Assembly (NCBI GenBank): GCA_041499035.1
Contig: JBGQJK010000028.1
Coordinates: forward strand, 1-10,695
Length of the DNA: 10,695 nucleotides
Direction of reading: 5' to 3'
DNA from: DATFUL01 sp041499035
Lineage (GTDB): Bacteria > Patescibacteriota > Microgenomatia > UBA8517
Shown here piece by piece: positions 1-7,639 of the stretch. Made by a program: the position numbers and the translations under genes. The notes beneath the pieces are model-generated. The model ran no database searches, was not told the DNA's origin, and was given only the letters and a program-made list of their open reading frames with translations. Each line of letters opens with the position of its first letter. Position 1 is the first letter of the stretch.

Positions 1-520
1 CAACTGTGGTATTTACCGTTAAACTTTGAGTATTGCCTCCTTGGACGATAATTTTTGACCGTATTGTATAAACAACCTGAATTGTGGGCTTGCCGCTCGG
101 GTTTCCGATGTTTTTAAAACTGATCGAGTCGAACTGTGTATCCGTACCGTTCAAACTCATCGAAACCCCGCCTACTGTTTTAACCAAATTCCCGCTATTT
201 AAAGCATATGTATTTGCCGAACCCGAGGCCACAAGCTGAAGACTCGCGGCTGTTGCGCCAAGAACAGGCGAGGTAATACTGTCGGCGTTCCCTACATCAT
301 AAGACAGCTTGGAAAGAATATATCGGCTGTCGGTGCTCACTCCTGATGTACTTTCGGTCGCAAGTTTGGTATTCAGGGAGGTTGTAAAAACGCTAAGAAG
401 GACAACCAGAAAAATAGCCATCAGGCCCATATATACCAGAAGCTCTGCAACTGTAAAGCCACTCTTGTTTGAGTGTTTAATTGTAAATTGTAAATTGTTA
501 ATTGTTAATTGATTCCTCAT
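1..520 (-). CDS. PilW-like type IV prepilin, 3' end cut by the window edge
   Basis: This is a minor prepilin-like protein; 173 residues are visible and the C-terminus lies beyond base 1. The predicted leader of 21 residues is basic and ends SNKSG. Cleavage after Gly21 gives a mature N-terminus FTVAELLVYMGL, with Phe at +1 and Glu at +5, followed by a hydrophobic helix (about residues 22-45). The remainder is Ser/Thr/Asn-rich and beta-prone, as in PilW/PilV-type minor pilins. The start ATG (520-518) overlaps the TGA stop of the 991-aa gene as ATGA, so translation is probably coupled; no Shine-Dalgarno site is seen. The leader is encoded across a 7-bp tandem repeat. The prepilin class is clear from the N-terminus; assignment to PilW rests on gene order after a GspH-like and a larger prepilin, and is an inference. 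Confidence 0.8.
   Translation of the reverse strand, partial: MRNQLTINNLQFTIKHSNKSGFTVAELLVYMGLMAIFLVVLLSVFTTSLNTKLATESTSGVSTDSRYILSKLSYDVGNADSITSPVLGATAASLQLVASGSANTYALNSGNLVKTVGGVSMSLNGTDTQFDSISFKNIGNPSGKPTIQVVYTIRSKIIVQGGNTQSLTVNTTV
478..512. repeat. Five-copy 7-bp tandem repeat inside a prepilin leader
   Basis: Five consecutive heptamers read on the plus strand as TAATTGT, AAATTGT, AAATTGT, TAATTGT and TAATTGA, each with an AATT core spaced every 7 bp. They encode most of residues 4-15 of the PilW-like leader. Because 7 is not a multiple of 3, gain or loss of a unit would shift the reading frame ahead of the prepilin cleavage site. I recall similar repetitive Asn/Leu/Ile/Lys leaders in other CPR prepilins, so it may be a recurrent element. 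Confidence 0.85.
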
Positions 521-3492
521 GGTGAATAGTTTACCGTCATGTCATTAAAAGACGGTGTCTGGTTATAATCCGTTGTACTTAAGAAAGCTTTATAGCCAAA
601 ACACCTTTCGGGATTTTCGTATGTCCCGAAAAGCCCAACCGGAAACGTCGCGGAGATTGTCGATCCAACGGGAGTATAAAAAGCGGCTGAGTCCCCGCCC
701 GGACCTACGTAGTTAAAACCTGAGGCAACACAAATTCCTGCGGAAGGAGTTGCAACCGATACCTGCATTTTAATTGCCGTATTTGCCGGCAGTGTTACAT
801 TAGCCGAAAAACGATTAAAGGCGGAGGGAGTTGCGTTAGAAAAAGGGTTGGCCGTAAAAGTTCCGGAGTCAACATATATTCCGGAGTCCGGTCCTCCTTG
901 AATTATCTTAAGCTGCTTCTCCAGAGTATTTGCCACCATGTAGACAAAATTGTCCCCGTCCGCTTCGGAAACCGAAGTAAGGTCATTAAAACCCGGTAAA
1001 TACTGAACCCCACCGCAGTACTTAGGATCCAATTCCAAGTTGCCTGTAGGATCATTTGGGTCGATATTAATTACCTGATATTCGTGCGGCTCAATTCCGT
1101 CATTAGGAAGGCCGTCCTGTCCCACCAAAATCGCCCTCTGTCCGTTTAAAACTGTTAATGCCCTCCTTGGATAAAGTTCGATGTCTGTTGAATCCCCATT
1201 ATAAAAACCTTTCTCGGCAGTTCCGGAATAATGCCCAGGCTGCGGATTTAATACAGTTGACGGCCATGCCTGCATGAATTTCGGACTGGTTTTTGTAGAA
1301 GTATCGATGATATAGAACTGATCACTATCAGGTATTCCGCCGTTTCTTAATAGTCCCCCGTTGCTGGACACGTATGCACGGGTTCCGTCCGATTTGGCAT
1401 AAACAGAATTAGCTGCTTCCTCTGTACCCGAGTAGGTATCAAAATCCAAATTGCTTAGAACTTTCCAGCCTGTATCACTGCCTCTTCCGCAACTACTCGA
1501 CGCCGCCGCATTGCCTGTAGGCGGGGTTGTCACATCGATAATGTCAAGTTCAGGATTTGTCCCGGCCCCAACGGCAGCGTATACATAAGTATTCCCGGTT
1601 ACACTAACTGCAGAAAGTTGATGATCTGCCTCAAGTTCAATGTTGCCTCCATCCGAACAATCATTATGGGCAGGGGGGGTAGTATCACTCCAACTTGCCC
1701 CCGTTTCCCCTGCACTATATTTCATGTCCGTTCCTGTCCCGGGCGAACAATTGTAACCGTCAAGGAGTATTCTGCAGCCTTTTTGGTCAAGCTCGGTTGC
1801 GGGCGTCTTTGAGTCAATATTACTTAAATCAAAAGTATACAAATATCCTCCGGAATCAATATACCCGGTAGAGCCCAGAACAGTGAGGTTTGCTGCCCCG
1901 TAGCCAAATGGAGCCTGATCGCTGCCGGATGCACCGGTACTATAATAGACTTTAACGCCTGCCCAATCCAAGGAGAAATCACGGTTAATGTCGCTGGCAA
2001 CGTCAATTACCCTAAGACGAAAATTGGCATCAGAAAAGTTCGTATCCGTCCAAGTTCTCCCCCAGGTATCAGCACTGCCCCCCAAGATATAAGTTGCTGC
2101 ATTTGTAGTTAGATTTGCCGTAGACTTAATCGCGGTCCATGTTGTTCCCCCGTTCCAGGAAAGTTGAATACAGAGATGGGGCGACCCTGTTGTACTGTCA
2201 GCCTTAGCGTCCAAACGCACCTCAACGCCATTTACGGTTGCTCCGGATGGAAGTCCGAACCCATAATTATAGTAACGGTGTTTATCTTTATCTGCTCCGG
2301 CACAGTCGGTGCCGGTTCCGTTACCACTATTTGTATCCACTGCAAATGATGAATTACTACTGTAGGCTCGGTTAGGATTTGTCCCATAGCCGTCTCCGTC
2401 CCCTCCCGAGTCAGCAGCATTAGCTGAAGGGTTTTTGTAACCGGTGTCTAAATTAACGTTAGGGTTATAAATTCGGGTGTTAAAAGAAGTCCAGTATTTG
2501 TAGATTTTATTTACCGGGTCCTGATAAGAATCCGTGTTTCCATCAAATACCTGAACAGCAACCACTTCATTGTTTGGCATGTCGGTTGCAAGAAGTGCAT
2601 AAATTTTGCCCGATCCCGAAGTGTAATACTTAACATCCTTGGTCTTAAAATTATTATTGAAATTAAGACCGGCGGGGACATACCCGGGCGCGCTATATTT
2701 TGAAGGATCAAGAGTAAAGGTTCCTTTGAGGGTGGGAACGGGCGGATCGGTGTTGGCAGTAACATTTAGGTATGCCAGCTTAGCCGACGTAGTCGCATAC
2801 GGAGAAACTGCAACAAACACATCATTTGGAATAGCCGAGCTGGTTGCGTTAGCGAATGCCGAAACCGCAACGGGTGGGCCATCCGGAAGAGTAATAGTTA
2901 CTTCATTTCCATTACTGTCTTTAGAAAATGCGGGTTGGCACCACTTGGCTTTATTGTTATTGGCCAATTTCACTTCACCACCGCTTATATTTGTTACTTG
3001 AACATTGTTTAGAGTCCCGGCGCTAAAATCGGCCTGGGTTGTTTGTGTATATGTTGCGTCTTTCAGATATCTGGTTAAATAGAAAATAGACGAAATTTCG
3101 CTCGGTAAAACATTATTCCATGAAACAGTCACAGTAATTCGCTTAACAGAGGGGTCAAACGGACTTACATCCCCAACCACTATCGATCTGGTAAAATCTC
3201 CCAACGTTTCCGTCCCTGGAGTAAGCGACCAAACGCTTCCATTTTGAACTAATTTATAAGTATTGTTGTTAACAATATTTGCCCAGGCAGCCTCTCTGAC
3301 GCTCCGAACCGCCTCCACTCCTTCCTTTAAATACCCCACAGCCAGGAGACGCTGCTGCTGTTGTACTTTTCCGCTTGATCCCGAAACAAAACTACCCAAA
3401 ATCGCCGGCAGGATAATGGAAGCCAGTCCGAAAGCCACCAGAAGTTCAATAATCATCTGCCCCGCCGATAATTTTTTAATAAGATGCTCCAT
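517..3492 (-). CDS. 991-aa prepilin-like adhesin with beta-propeller and jelly-roll domains
   Basis: This is a giant minor-pilin-like surface protein. The leader is basic (KK at 6-7) and ends SAG; cleavage after Gly11 leaves QMIIELLVAFGLA, with Glu at +5 and a hydrophobic helix to about residue 36. Seven propeller-like segments then appear, near residues 223-245, 285-318, 534-560, 622-656, 694-733, 776-812 and 835-868; several carry hallmarks such as DIIDVT, YIIDTS and YTFDLS. A jelly-roll-like domain (about 360-520, with VEVRLDAKADS, SWNGGTTW and FSLDWAGVKV) sits between the second and third. A C-terminal beta-sandwich (872-991) ends with a YKAFLSTTD motif. Ten cysteines fall outside the leader. 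The ATG lies inside the previous gene (17-nt overlap) with no Shine-Dalgarno site. Ordinary minor pilins are about 150-250 residues. A tip-adhesin or PilY1-like role is inferred; the N-terminal prepilin motif is direct evidence. Confidence 0.82.
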   Translation of the reverse strand: MEHLIKKLSAGQMIIELLVAFGLASIILPAILGSFVSGSSGKVQQQQRLLAVGYLKEGVEAVRSVREAAWANIVNNNTYKLVQNGSVWSLTPGTETLGDFTRSIVVGDVSPFDPSVKRITVTVSWNNVLPSEISSIFYLTRYLKDATYTQTTQADFSAGTLNNVQVTNISGGEVKLANNNKAKWCQPAFSKDSNGNEVTITLPDGPPVAVSAFANATSSAIPNDVFVAVSPYATTSAKLAYLNVTANTDPPVPTLKGTFTLDPSKYSAPGYVPAGLNFNNNFKTKDVKYYTSGSGKIYALLATDMPNNEVVAVQVFDGNTDSYQDPVNKIYKYWTSFNTRIYNPNVNLDTGYKNPSANAADSGGDGDGYGTNPNRAYSSNSSFAVDTNSGNGTGTDCAGADKDKHRYYNYGFGLPSGATVNGVEVRLDAKADSTTGSPHLCIQLSWNGGTTWTAIKSTANLTTNAATYILGGSADTWGRTWTDTNFSDANFRLRVIDVASDINRDFSLDWAGVKVYYSTGASGSDQAPFGYGAANLTVLGSTGYIDSGGYLYTFDLSNIDSKTPATELDQKGCRILLDGYNCSPGTGTDMKYSAGETGASWSDTTPPAHNDCSDGGNIELEADHQLSAVSVTGNTYVYAAVGAGTNPELDIIDVTTPPTGNAAASSSCGRGSDTGWKVLSNLDFDTYSGTEEAANSVYAKSDGTRAYVSSNGGLLRNGGIPDSDQFYIIDTSTKTSPKFMQAWPSTVLNPQPGHYSGTAEKGFYNGDSTDIELYPRRALTVLNGQRAILVGQDGLPNDGIEPHEYQVINIDPNDPTGNLELDPKYCGGVQYLPGFNDLTSVSEADGDNFVYMVANTLEKQLKIIQGGPDSGIYVDSGTFTANPFSNATPSAFNRFSANVTLPANTAIKMQVSVATPSAGICVASGFNYVGPGGDSAAFYTPVGSTISATFPVGLFGTYENPERCFGYKAFLSTTDYNQTPSFNDMTVNYSP

Positions 3493-3940
3493 ATTTATTT
3501 ATTTTTATAACCGTAGATTTATTTGTCACCGTACTATTAATTGTAAAGCTGTCTTGCCCGGCAGTGTAACCCGTAATATCCCCACTACCGGGAGAAAAAA
3601 CTATTACGCTACTTGGGAATGTCACATTGATAAAAGTTATTCCCGGGTCCAGGCTTATAACCGAGTTTGCGGAGAGTCCTTGGGTGTAAGTACTGCCCAA
3701 AAATAAAGTATAGCTACCAGCCTCAAAATGAACGCCGTAAGATGCATCGCTGCTCATGGCTTGTGTTTGCTGGGACCTTATGTCGCTAAGGAGGGTATCC
3801 AAATTAGTGGTTTGGACCGTGTTACTCGGCAAAGGCGAAATATTAATGGTAGTTATGGCAAAAAGGATGGCCAAAATTCCCATCGAAACCAAAAGTTCGA
3901 TGAGCGTATAACCTTTAAATATGTTAGTGCGGGCTGACAT
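3476..3940 (-). CDS. GspH-like minor type IV prepilin
   Basis: This 154-aa protein has a classic class III signal: a ten-residue leader ending FKG, then YTLIELLVSMGILAILFAI with Glu at +5 and a membrane-spanning helix (about 11-33). A region of amphipathic helix rich in Gln and Ser (about 45-65) leads to a beta-rich C-terminus whose last strands (FSPGSGDITGY, VIKINKYGASY) resemble the GspH/FimT pseudopilin fold. After processing by a prepilin peptidase, not encoded here, it should enter the pilus or its priming complex. Its ATG lies inside pilC and its end lies inside the 991-aa gene, each overlap being 17 nt, so the three are almost certainly co-translated. The length fits the family. Assignment to the GspH subfamily is moderately sure. 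Confidence 0.87.
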   Translation of the reverse strand: MSARTNIFKGYTLIELLVSMGILAILFAITTINISPLPSNTVQTTNLDTLLSDIRSQQTQAMSSDASYGVHFEAGSYTLFLGSTYTQGLSANSVISLDPGITFINVTFPSSVIVFSPGSGDITGYTAGQDSFTINSTVTNKSTVIKINKYGASY

Positions 3941-5048
3941 TGCTAATAAGGCCGTAGATCGGGGCTAAGATAGAAACCATCATTCCACCTACCAATATGC
4001 CGACCACAACAAGCATGATTGGTTCGAGTAGAGCCGTCAGGGTTTTAAGAGTATTAGTTACCTGGTAGTCAAAATATTCAGAAATATCTGACATCGACTT
4101 GTCCAAACTCCCAGTCTTTTCCCCCGTTTCAACAAGTTTAATCATAATAGTCGGAACATAACCCTTGCCTGACCTAAGCCCCTCGGAAAGAGTTTTCCCG
4201 GAAAGAATCATTTCTTTTGACTTCTGAATCATCTTTTGGGTATCCCGCCGGAAGACTACATCATTAGTCAGGTCCAATGCGGCAATAATCGAAATTCCCG
4301 ACGTAAGGAGGAGATACATGCTGCGGGAAAACTGGGTTATGTCAATTAATTTTACAAGTCCGCTCACACCCGGGAGCGAATAAAAAACATTCAATATAAA
4401 CGATCTTTTTTGAGTAAAAAGATACACGAAAACCAGAACTATACCCAGGAGTACAAAAATGAACGGGATGGTATTTTTAGTCATAAAGTCGGATACCCAA
4501 AGTAAGATCCTTGTAGGCAGAGGCAGCTCAACTTTTAGATTCTTGAATACGAGGGCAATTTTCGGAATTACGAAAAGCAGGTTAACAAGAAGGACTAAAA
4601 TAAAAACCCCGATAATGAACATCGGGTACATCAGGGCGCTTCTTACGGTATCGCTGAACTCATTTTGTTTTCTAAGAGTATCCCTTAAATCTTTGAGAGT
4701 GACATCGAGTGTTCCCGCTTCTTCCGCAGCCTTGACTACATTCACAACCACTTTGTCAAAAACGTTCGGGAACTTTGCCATTGAGTAATTTACTTGGTGC
4801 CCCTGAGTTAAATCATCGCGCAGAGTTTCAAGAACTTTTTTTGTCCCGCCCTTACTGTCTTCCATGAGATTATTTACAGCTTCAAGAATCGGGATTCCAG
4901 CCGTAAGCATTGTACTTAAATTACTGACAAGGGCAATTTTATCTCCGGGCGAAAGTCTTATCTTTTTATCCGGCTTGTCCGAAGAAAAAAGGCTTACCGG
5001 TTTTTGTGGCACGAGGGCTGCCGGTGTTGCTGTACTATGGTTTTTCAT
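3924..5048 (-). CDS. pilC: Type IV pilus inner-membrane platform protein PilC (GspF family)
   Basis: This polytopic protein holds the assembly platform on which the PilB ATPase acts. Its 374 residues contain two T2SSF repeats, at about 35-160 and 235-360. Each has the family signature: VVKAAEEAGTLDVTLKDL in the first and LVETGEKTGSLDKSMSDI in the second. Hydrophobic helices fall at about 143-163, 193-212 and 340-365. The first 30 residues are polar and probably cytoplasmic. It is slightly shorter than the usual 400 residues but complete. The ATG follows the pilB stop by 5 nt, and the gene's end overlaps the GspH-like prepilin by 17 nt, placing it firmly in the pilus operon. Confidence 0.95.
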   Translation of the reverse strand: MKNHSTATPAALVPQKPVSLFSSDKPDKKIRLSPGDKIALVSNLSTMLTAGIPILEAVNNLMEDSKGGTKKVLETLRDDLTQGHQVNYSMAKFPNVFDKVVVNVVKAAEEAGTLDVTLKDLRDTLRKQNEFSDTVRSALMYPMFIIGVFILVLLVNLLFVIPKIALVFKNLKVELPLPTRILLWVSDFMTKNTIPFIFVLLGIVLVFVYLFTQKRSFILNVFYSLPGVSGLVKLIDITQFSRSMYLLLTSGISIIAALDLTNDVVFRRDTQKMIQKSKEMILSGKTLSEGLRSGKGYVPTIMIKLVETGEKTGSLDKSMSDISEYFDYQVTNTLKTLTALLEPIMLVVVGILVGGMMVSILAPIYGLISNVSPH

Positions 5049-5053
5049 TTAAA

Positions 5054-6739
5054 TTAATTTTCCACCTTGGTCACTCTAATAACTTCTTCAATTGTGGTTA
5101 CCCCCGCCGCAACTTTCTCTAGCCCGTCATCAAGCATTGTCTTCATGCCCTCTTTTATTGCTGCCTGAGCTATGACATCGGAGTCGGACTTTTCGGAAAT
5201 CAACTGTCTGATGCCTTTAGTCACTTCAAGCACTTCAAATAAGCCCAATCTGCCGGAGTACCCCGTACTTCTGCAAATTTTGCAGCCTTTGCCTTTGTAA
5301 ACCTTAAGCTCAGTAAGTTTACCGAAATATTTTTCAACCAACACCTGAGGAAAGTGTTTTATTATCTCAATTGCTTCAATTTTTTCCTCCATTTTGCATG
5401 AAGCACAAATTTGACGAACCAACCTTTGGGCAATAATCACGTTTACGGTGGAGGCAACCAAAAACGGCTCTACCTTCATATCGGTTAAGCGTGGAATTGC
5501 CGTAGCGGCGTCGTTTGTGTGGAGAGTTGAAAGGACTAAGTGCCCTGTTAGAGCAGCATTCACCGCAATTCCTGCTGTTTCGCTGTCTCTTATTTCCCCA
5601 ACGAAGATGACATTCGGGTCCTGCCTTAAAATTGACCGGAGTCCGTTCGCAAAGGTCAGATTAGTTTTAGCATTTACCTGAACCTGGTTGGCTCCCTGAA
5701 TTCTATATTCAACAGGGTCTTCGATAGTCATGATGTTTTTCTCGCGGGTATTCAAGATCTTTAGGATTGCGTAAATTGATGTTGTCTTGCCGCTTCCCGT
5801 TGGTCCGGTGGACAGGATCATTCCATAGCTCCGGCTAAAGGCTTTGGTAACTTTTTGAAGGTCGGTCGGGTTCATACCCAGATCCGATAATGTATATTCT
5901 CTGGAATGGCCCGATAGAAGTCTGAGTACTGCTTTTTCTCCCCAAGTTACAGGAAGTATGGAAACCCGAATATCGAGATCTTCCTCTTCCATGTGTGCTG
6001 TCATTTTGCCGTCCTGTGCGCTCAAATGTTCATCCGTCCTGAGGTTTGAAAGCACTTTGATCCTTGAGATTATTCTGTCATGAACCTCCCGCGGCACCCT
6101 GAGAACATCCAGGAGAACGCCATCTATCCGGAAGCGGATGAGCGAAGTTTTCTCCTCCGGTTCAATATGAACGTCGCTGGCCCTGTCATGGTAGGCAGCA
6201 TTAATCAGCTCATCAACAACTTTTATAATCGGTAGATCCCCCTTATATAAAGTTGCCTGCTTTATGTACTCCGCTAAAAGCTCGTCAATAGTTCTTTGGA
6301 GAGCCTTCTGGTATAGTGTGATTGTCGCTTCAATCTCGGAAGCTGATGCATAAAAGGCCAAGACCCGTTCTCCGGTCTTTCTGGCAACCATAGATAGAAC
6401 ATTTTTGTTTGTAGGGTCATTCATGGCCACCCTAATGCCGTTTGCATCCCTGGCAAAAGCCAGCGCTTTCTGACGCCTGGCTACTTTTTCGGGGATAATA
6501 TGCGCCACATCTTCCGGAATTGATCCTTTGGAAAGGGAGATAAAAGGAACGTTATAATAACCAGCGATAATTGTGCCAAGTTGGTCTTCCGTCAAAACCC
6601 CGCTCTCAACGAAGGAGTTCATTGGGTCCTGCGACTTGGTTTGGGCTGCATAACCTTCGGCCTTAGCCAGGCCTTTAGCATCAACCAGACCACTTTTTTT
6701 AATAAGCTCTACAATCTTGTCATTGGGCAGAACCGACAT
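5054..6739 (-). CDS. pilB: Type IV pilus extension ATPase PilB (GspE family)
   Basis: This hexameric cytoplasmic ATPase powers pilus subunit assembly. The 561 residues show an N-terminal MshEN/T2SSE_N-like domain (about 1-140), an N2 domain containing RASDVHIEP (187-194), Walker A GPTGSGKTT (312-320), the Asp box TIEDPVEY (338-345), Walker B with GEIRDSETA (381-389), and the His box GHLVLSTLHTND (399-410). A four-cysteine zinc site is intact (C445, C448, C486, C489), typical of PilB/GspE and absent from the PilT retraction ATPase. Length matches PilB (about 560-580). It heads the pilus operon; a possible extended -10 lies just upstream. No pilT is seen, so retraction would need a gene elsewhere. 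Confidence 0.96.
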   Translation of the reverse strand: MSVLPNDKIVELIKKSGLVDAKGLAKAEGYAAQTKSQDPMNSFVESGVLTEDQLGTIIAGYYNVPFISLSKGSIPEDVAHIIPEKVARRQKALAFARDANGIRVAMNDPTNKNVLSMVARKTGERVLAFYASASEIEATITLYQKALQRTIDELLAEYIKQATLYKGDLPIIKVVDELINAAYHDRASDVHIEPEEKTSLIRFRIDGVLLDVLRVPREVHDRIISRIKVLSNLRTDEHLSAQDGKMTAHMEEEDLDIRVSILPVTWGEKAVLRLLSGHSREYTLSDLGMNPTDLQKVTKAFSRSYGMILSTGPTGSGKTTSIYAILKILNTREKNIMTIEDPVEYRIQGANQVQVNAKTNLTFANGLRSILRQDPNVIFVGEIRDSETAGIAVNAALTGHLVLSTLHTNDAATAIPRLTDMKVEPFLVASTVNVIIAQRLVRQICASCKMEEKIEAIEIIKHFPQVLVEKYFGKLTELKVYKGKGCKICRSTGYSGRLGLFEVLEVTKGIRQLISEKSDSDVIAQAAIKEGMKTMLDDGLEKVAAGVTTIEEVIRVTKVEN

Positions 6740-6749
6740 ACATACTCAT

Positions 6750-6758
6750 TGTATAACA
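6750..6758 (-). promoter_or_regulatory. Possible extended -10 promoter for the pilus operon
   Basis: The minus strand reads TGTTATACA, a TGn extension followed by TATACA, ending 10 nt before the pilB ATG. There is no well-placed -35; the nearest candidate, CTGACA, is 21 bp away. If used, transcription would begin within a few bases of the start codon, giving a leaderless or nearly leaderless message. The same spacing recurs before the HD gene, which raises confidence a little. Confidence 0.4.
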
Positions 6759-6787
6759 ACCTAACGTGAATTTTCTTGTCAGAAGTC

Positions 6788-7609
6788 CTACTTAAATTCC
6801 TTAAAAATCTCTTCTTTTCCGTTTTCTTTCATAATCGCTTTTACGCCTATATACTTCTCCAGTTTTGACGGTCCAAGTTTTTCTTCAACCAAATCATCTA
6901 TCTGGAAAATCCCGGCCGGATTAGTCATAACAATTACTATTTCAACAGGTTTTACTTTACCTTCCTTTACGTCCACCGATATTATCGCGTGATTACTTAC
7001 GTTTTCAATGTCAATCAGGAGTCCTTTGTTGTAAGAAATACGCGATCTTCCCGTAGTCATGTCCAGTGCATCCGCAACTCTTACTATTCCCCCTTCGACG
7101 GTAGATGTCGAGCCGGCGCTGCCGTGGCTATGACTGATAATCGCGTGCAGGGTTTCGGATGTCACAACCACTCTTTCTTCAACCGGCAAAAATGCTAAAA
7201 CTTCTTTCAGAAAATCCCTGGCCATAAACAGGCTGAACTGTTCGTGATTAACTCTATGAATACTCATCCCCAAGTCGTGGAGGATCGATGCCAAGAAAAT
7301 CACCGTTTCGGCGTGATCATTTGTTAAGCCGAAATCATCCACTATCGACATCTTGACCCCCTGCTTTTCCAGAATCCGCGCTATTTGGAGAGCATAATTT
7401 GCAACCAGTTTAAAATGTGTCGGACCATGATCGGAATATCCGAGCCTATCGGTGGCATTTACATTTATAACTTTCCATAGAGCCTTTATTTCATCATTCA
7501 AATTAATACGTTTGAGAGCTTCTTCCAGTATTTTATTACCGTTGACCGGAACGACTATTTTAACGGCGTCAAGCGAAGACTTGGTAATTTTTGTATGCGA
7601 CTTGTCCAT
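6788..7609 (-). CDS. HD-domain metal-dependent phosphohydrolase
   Basis: This 273-aa soluble protein of the HD superfamily probably hydrolyses a phosphoester on a nucleotide or other phosphorylated substrate that cannot be told from sequence. The metal ligands are visible: SDHGPTH (H61, H65), the HD pair in SILHDLGMSIHR (H111, D112), HAIISHSH (H155, H160) and RVADALDM (D180). A C-terminal alpha/beta part (about 195-273) containing NPAGIFQIDDL follows, as in a family I recall from archaea and some bacteria. It has no signal peptide or membrane segment. It sits between the dsbA-like gene (30 nt upstream) and pilB (48 nt downstream) and has its own strong extended -10. Any link to pilus control is only positional. 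Confidence 0.85.
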   Translation of the reverse strand: MDKSHTKITKSSLDAVKIVVPVNGNKILEEALKRINLNDEIKALWKVINVNATDRLGYSDHGPTHFKLVANYALQIARILEKQGVKMSIVDDFGLTNDHAETVIFLASILHDLGMSIHRVNHEQFSLFMARDFLKEVLAFLPVEERVVVTSETLHAIISHSHGSAGSTSTVEGGIVRVADALDMTTGRSRISYNKGLLIDIENVSNHAIISVDVKEGKVKPVEIVIVMTNPAGIFQIDDLVEEKLGPSKLEKYIGVKAIMKENGKEEIFKEFK

Positions 7610-7619
7610 TTGAGCTTGA

Positions 7620-7628
7620 ATTATACCA
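7620..7628 (-). promoter_or_regulatory. Extended -10 promoter of the HD gene
   Basis: The minus strand reads TGGTATAAT, an exact match to the TGnTATAAT extended -10 consensus. It lies in the 30-nt gap after the dsbA-like stop and ends 10 nt before the HD start ATG. No -35 element is recognisable, as is usual for extended -10 promoters. The predicted start of transcription is about 3-5 nt before the ATG, so the message would be effectively leaderless. Confidence 0.6.
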
Positions 7629-7639
7629 GAGAAGTAAAG

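Noticed and set aside
2639..3001. A 120-codon open frame on the plus strand inside the 991-aa adhesin gene
   Set aside because: It is antisense to a well-supported gene, has no recognisable domain or start signal, and reads as a shadow of the Ser/Thr/Asn-rich coding frame.
3263..3706. A 147-codon plus-strand open frame across two prepilin genes
   Set aside because: It spans the junction of two real prepilin frames, is rich in unusual residues such as Cys and Arg, and has no ribosome site.
6777..6782. CTGACA as a -35 for the pilB promoter
   Set aside because: The spacing to the -10 is 21 bp, outside the usual range.
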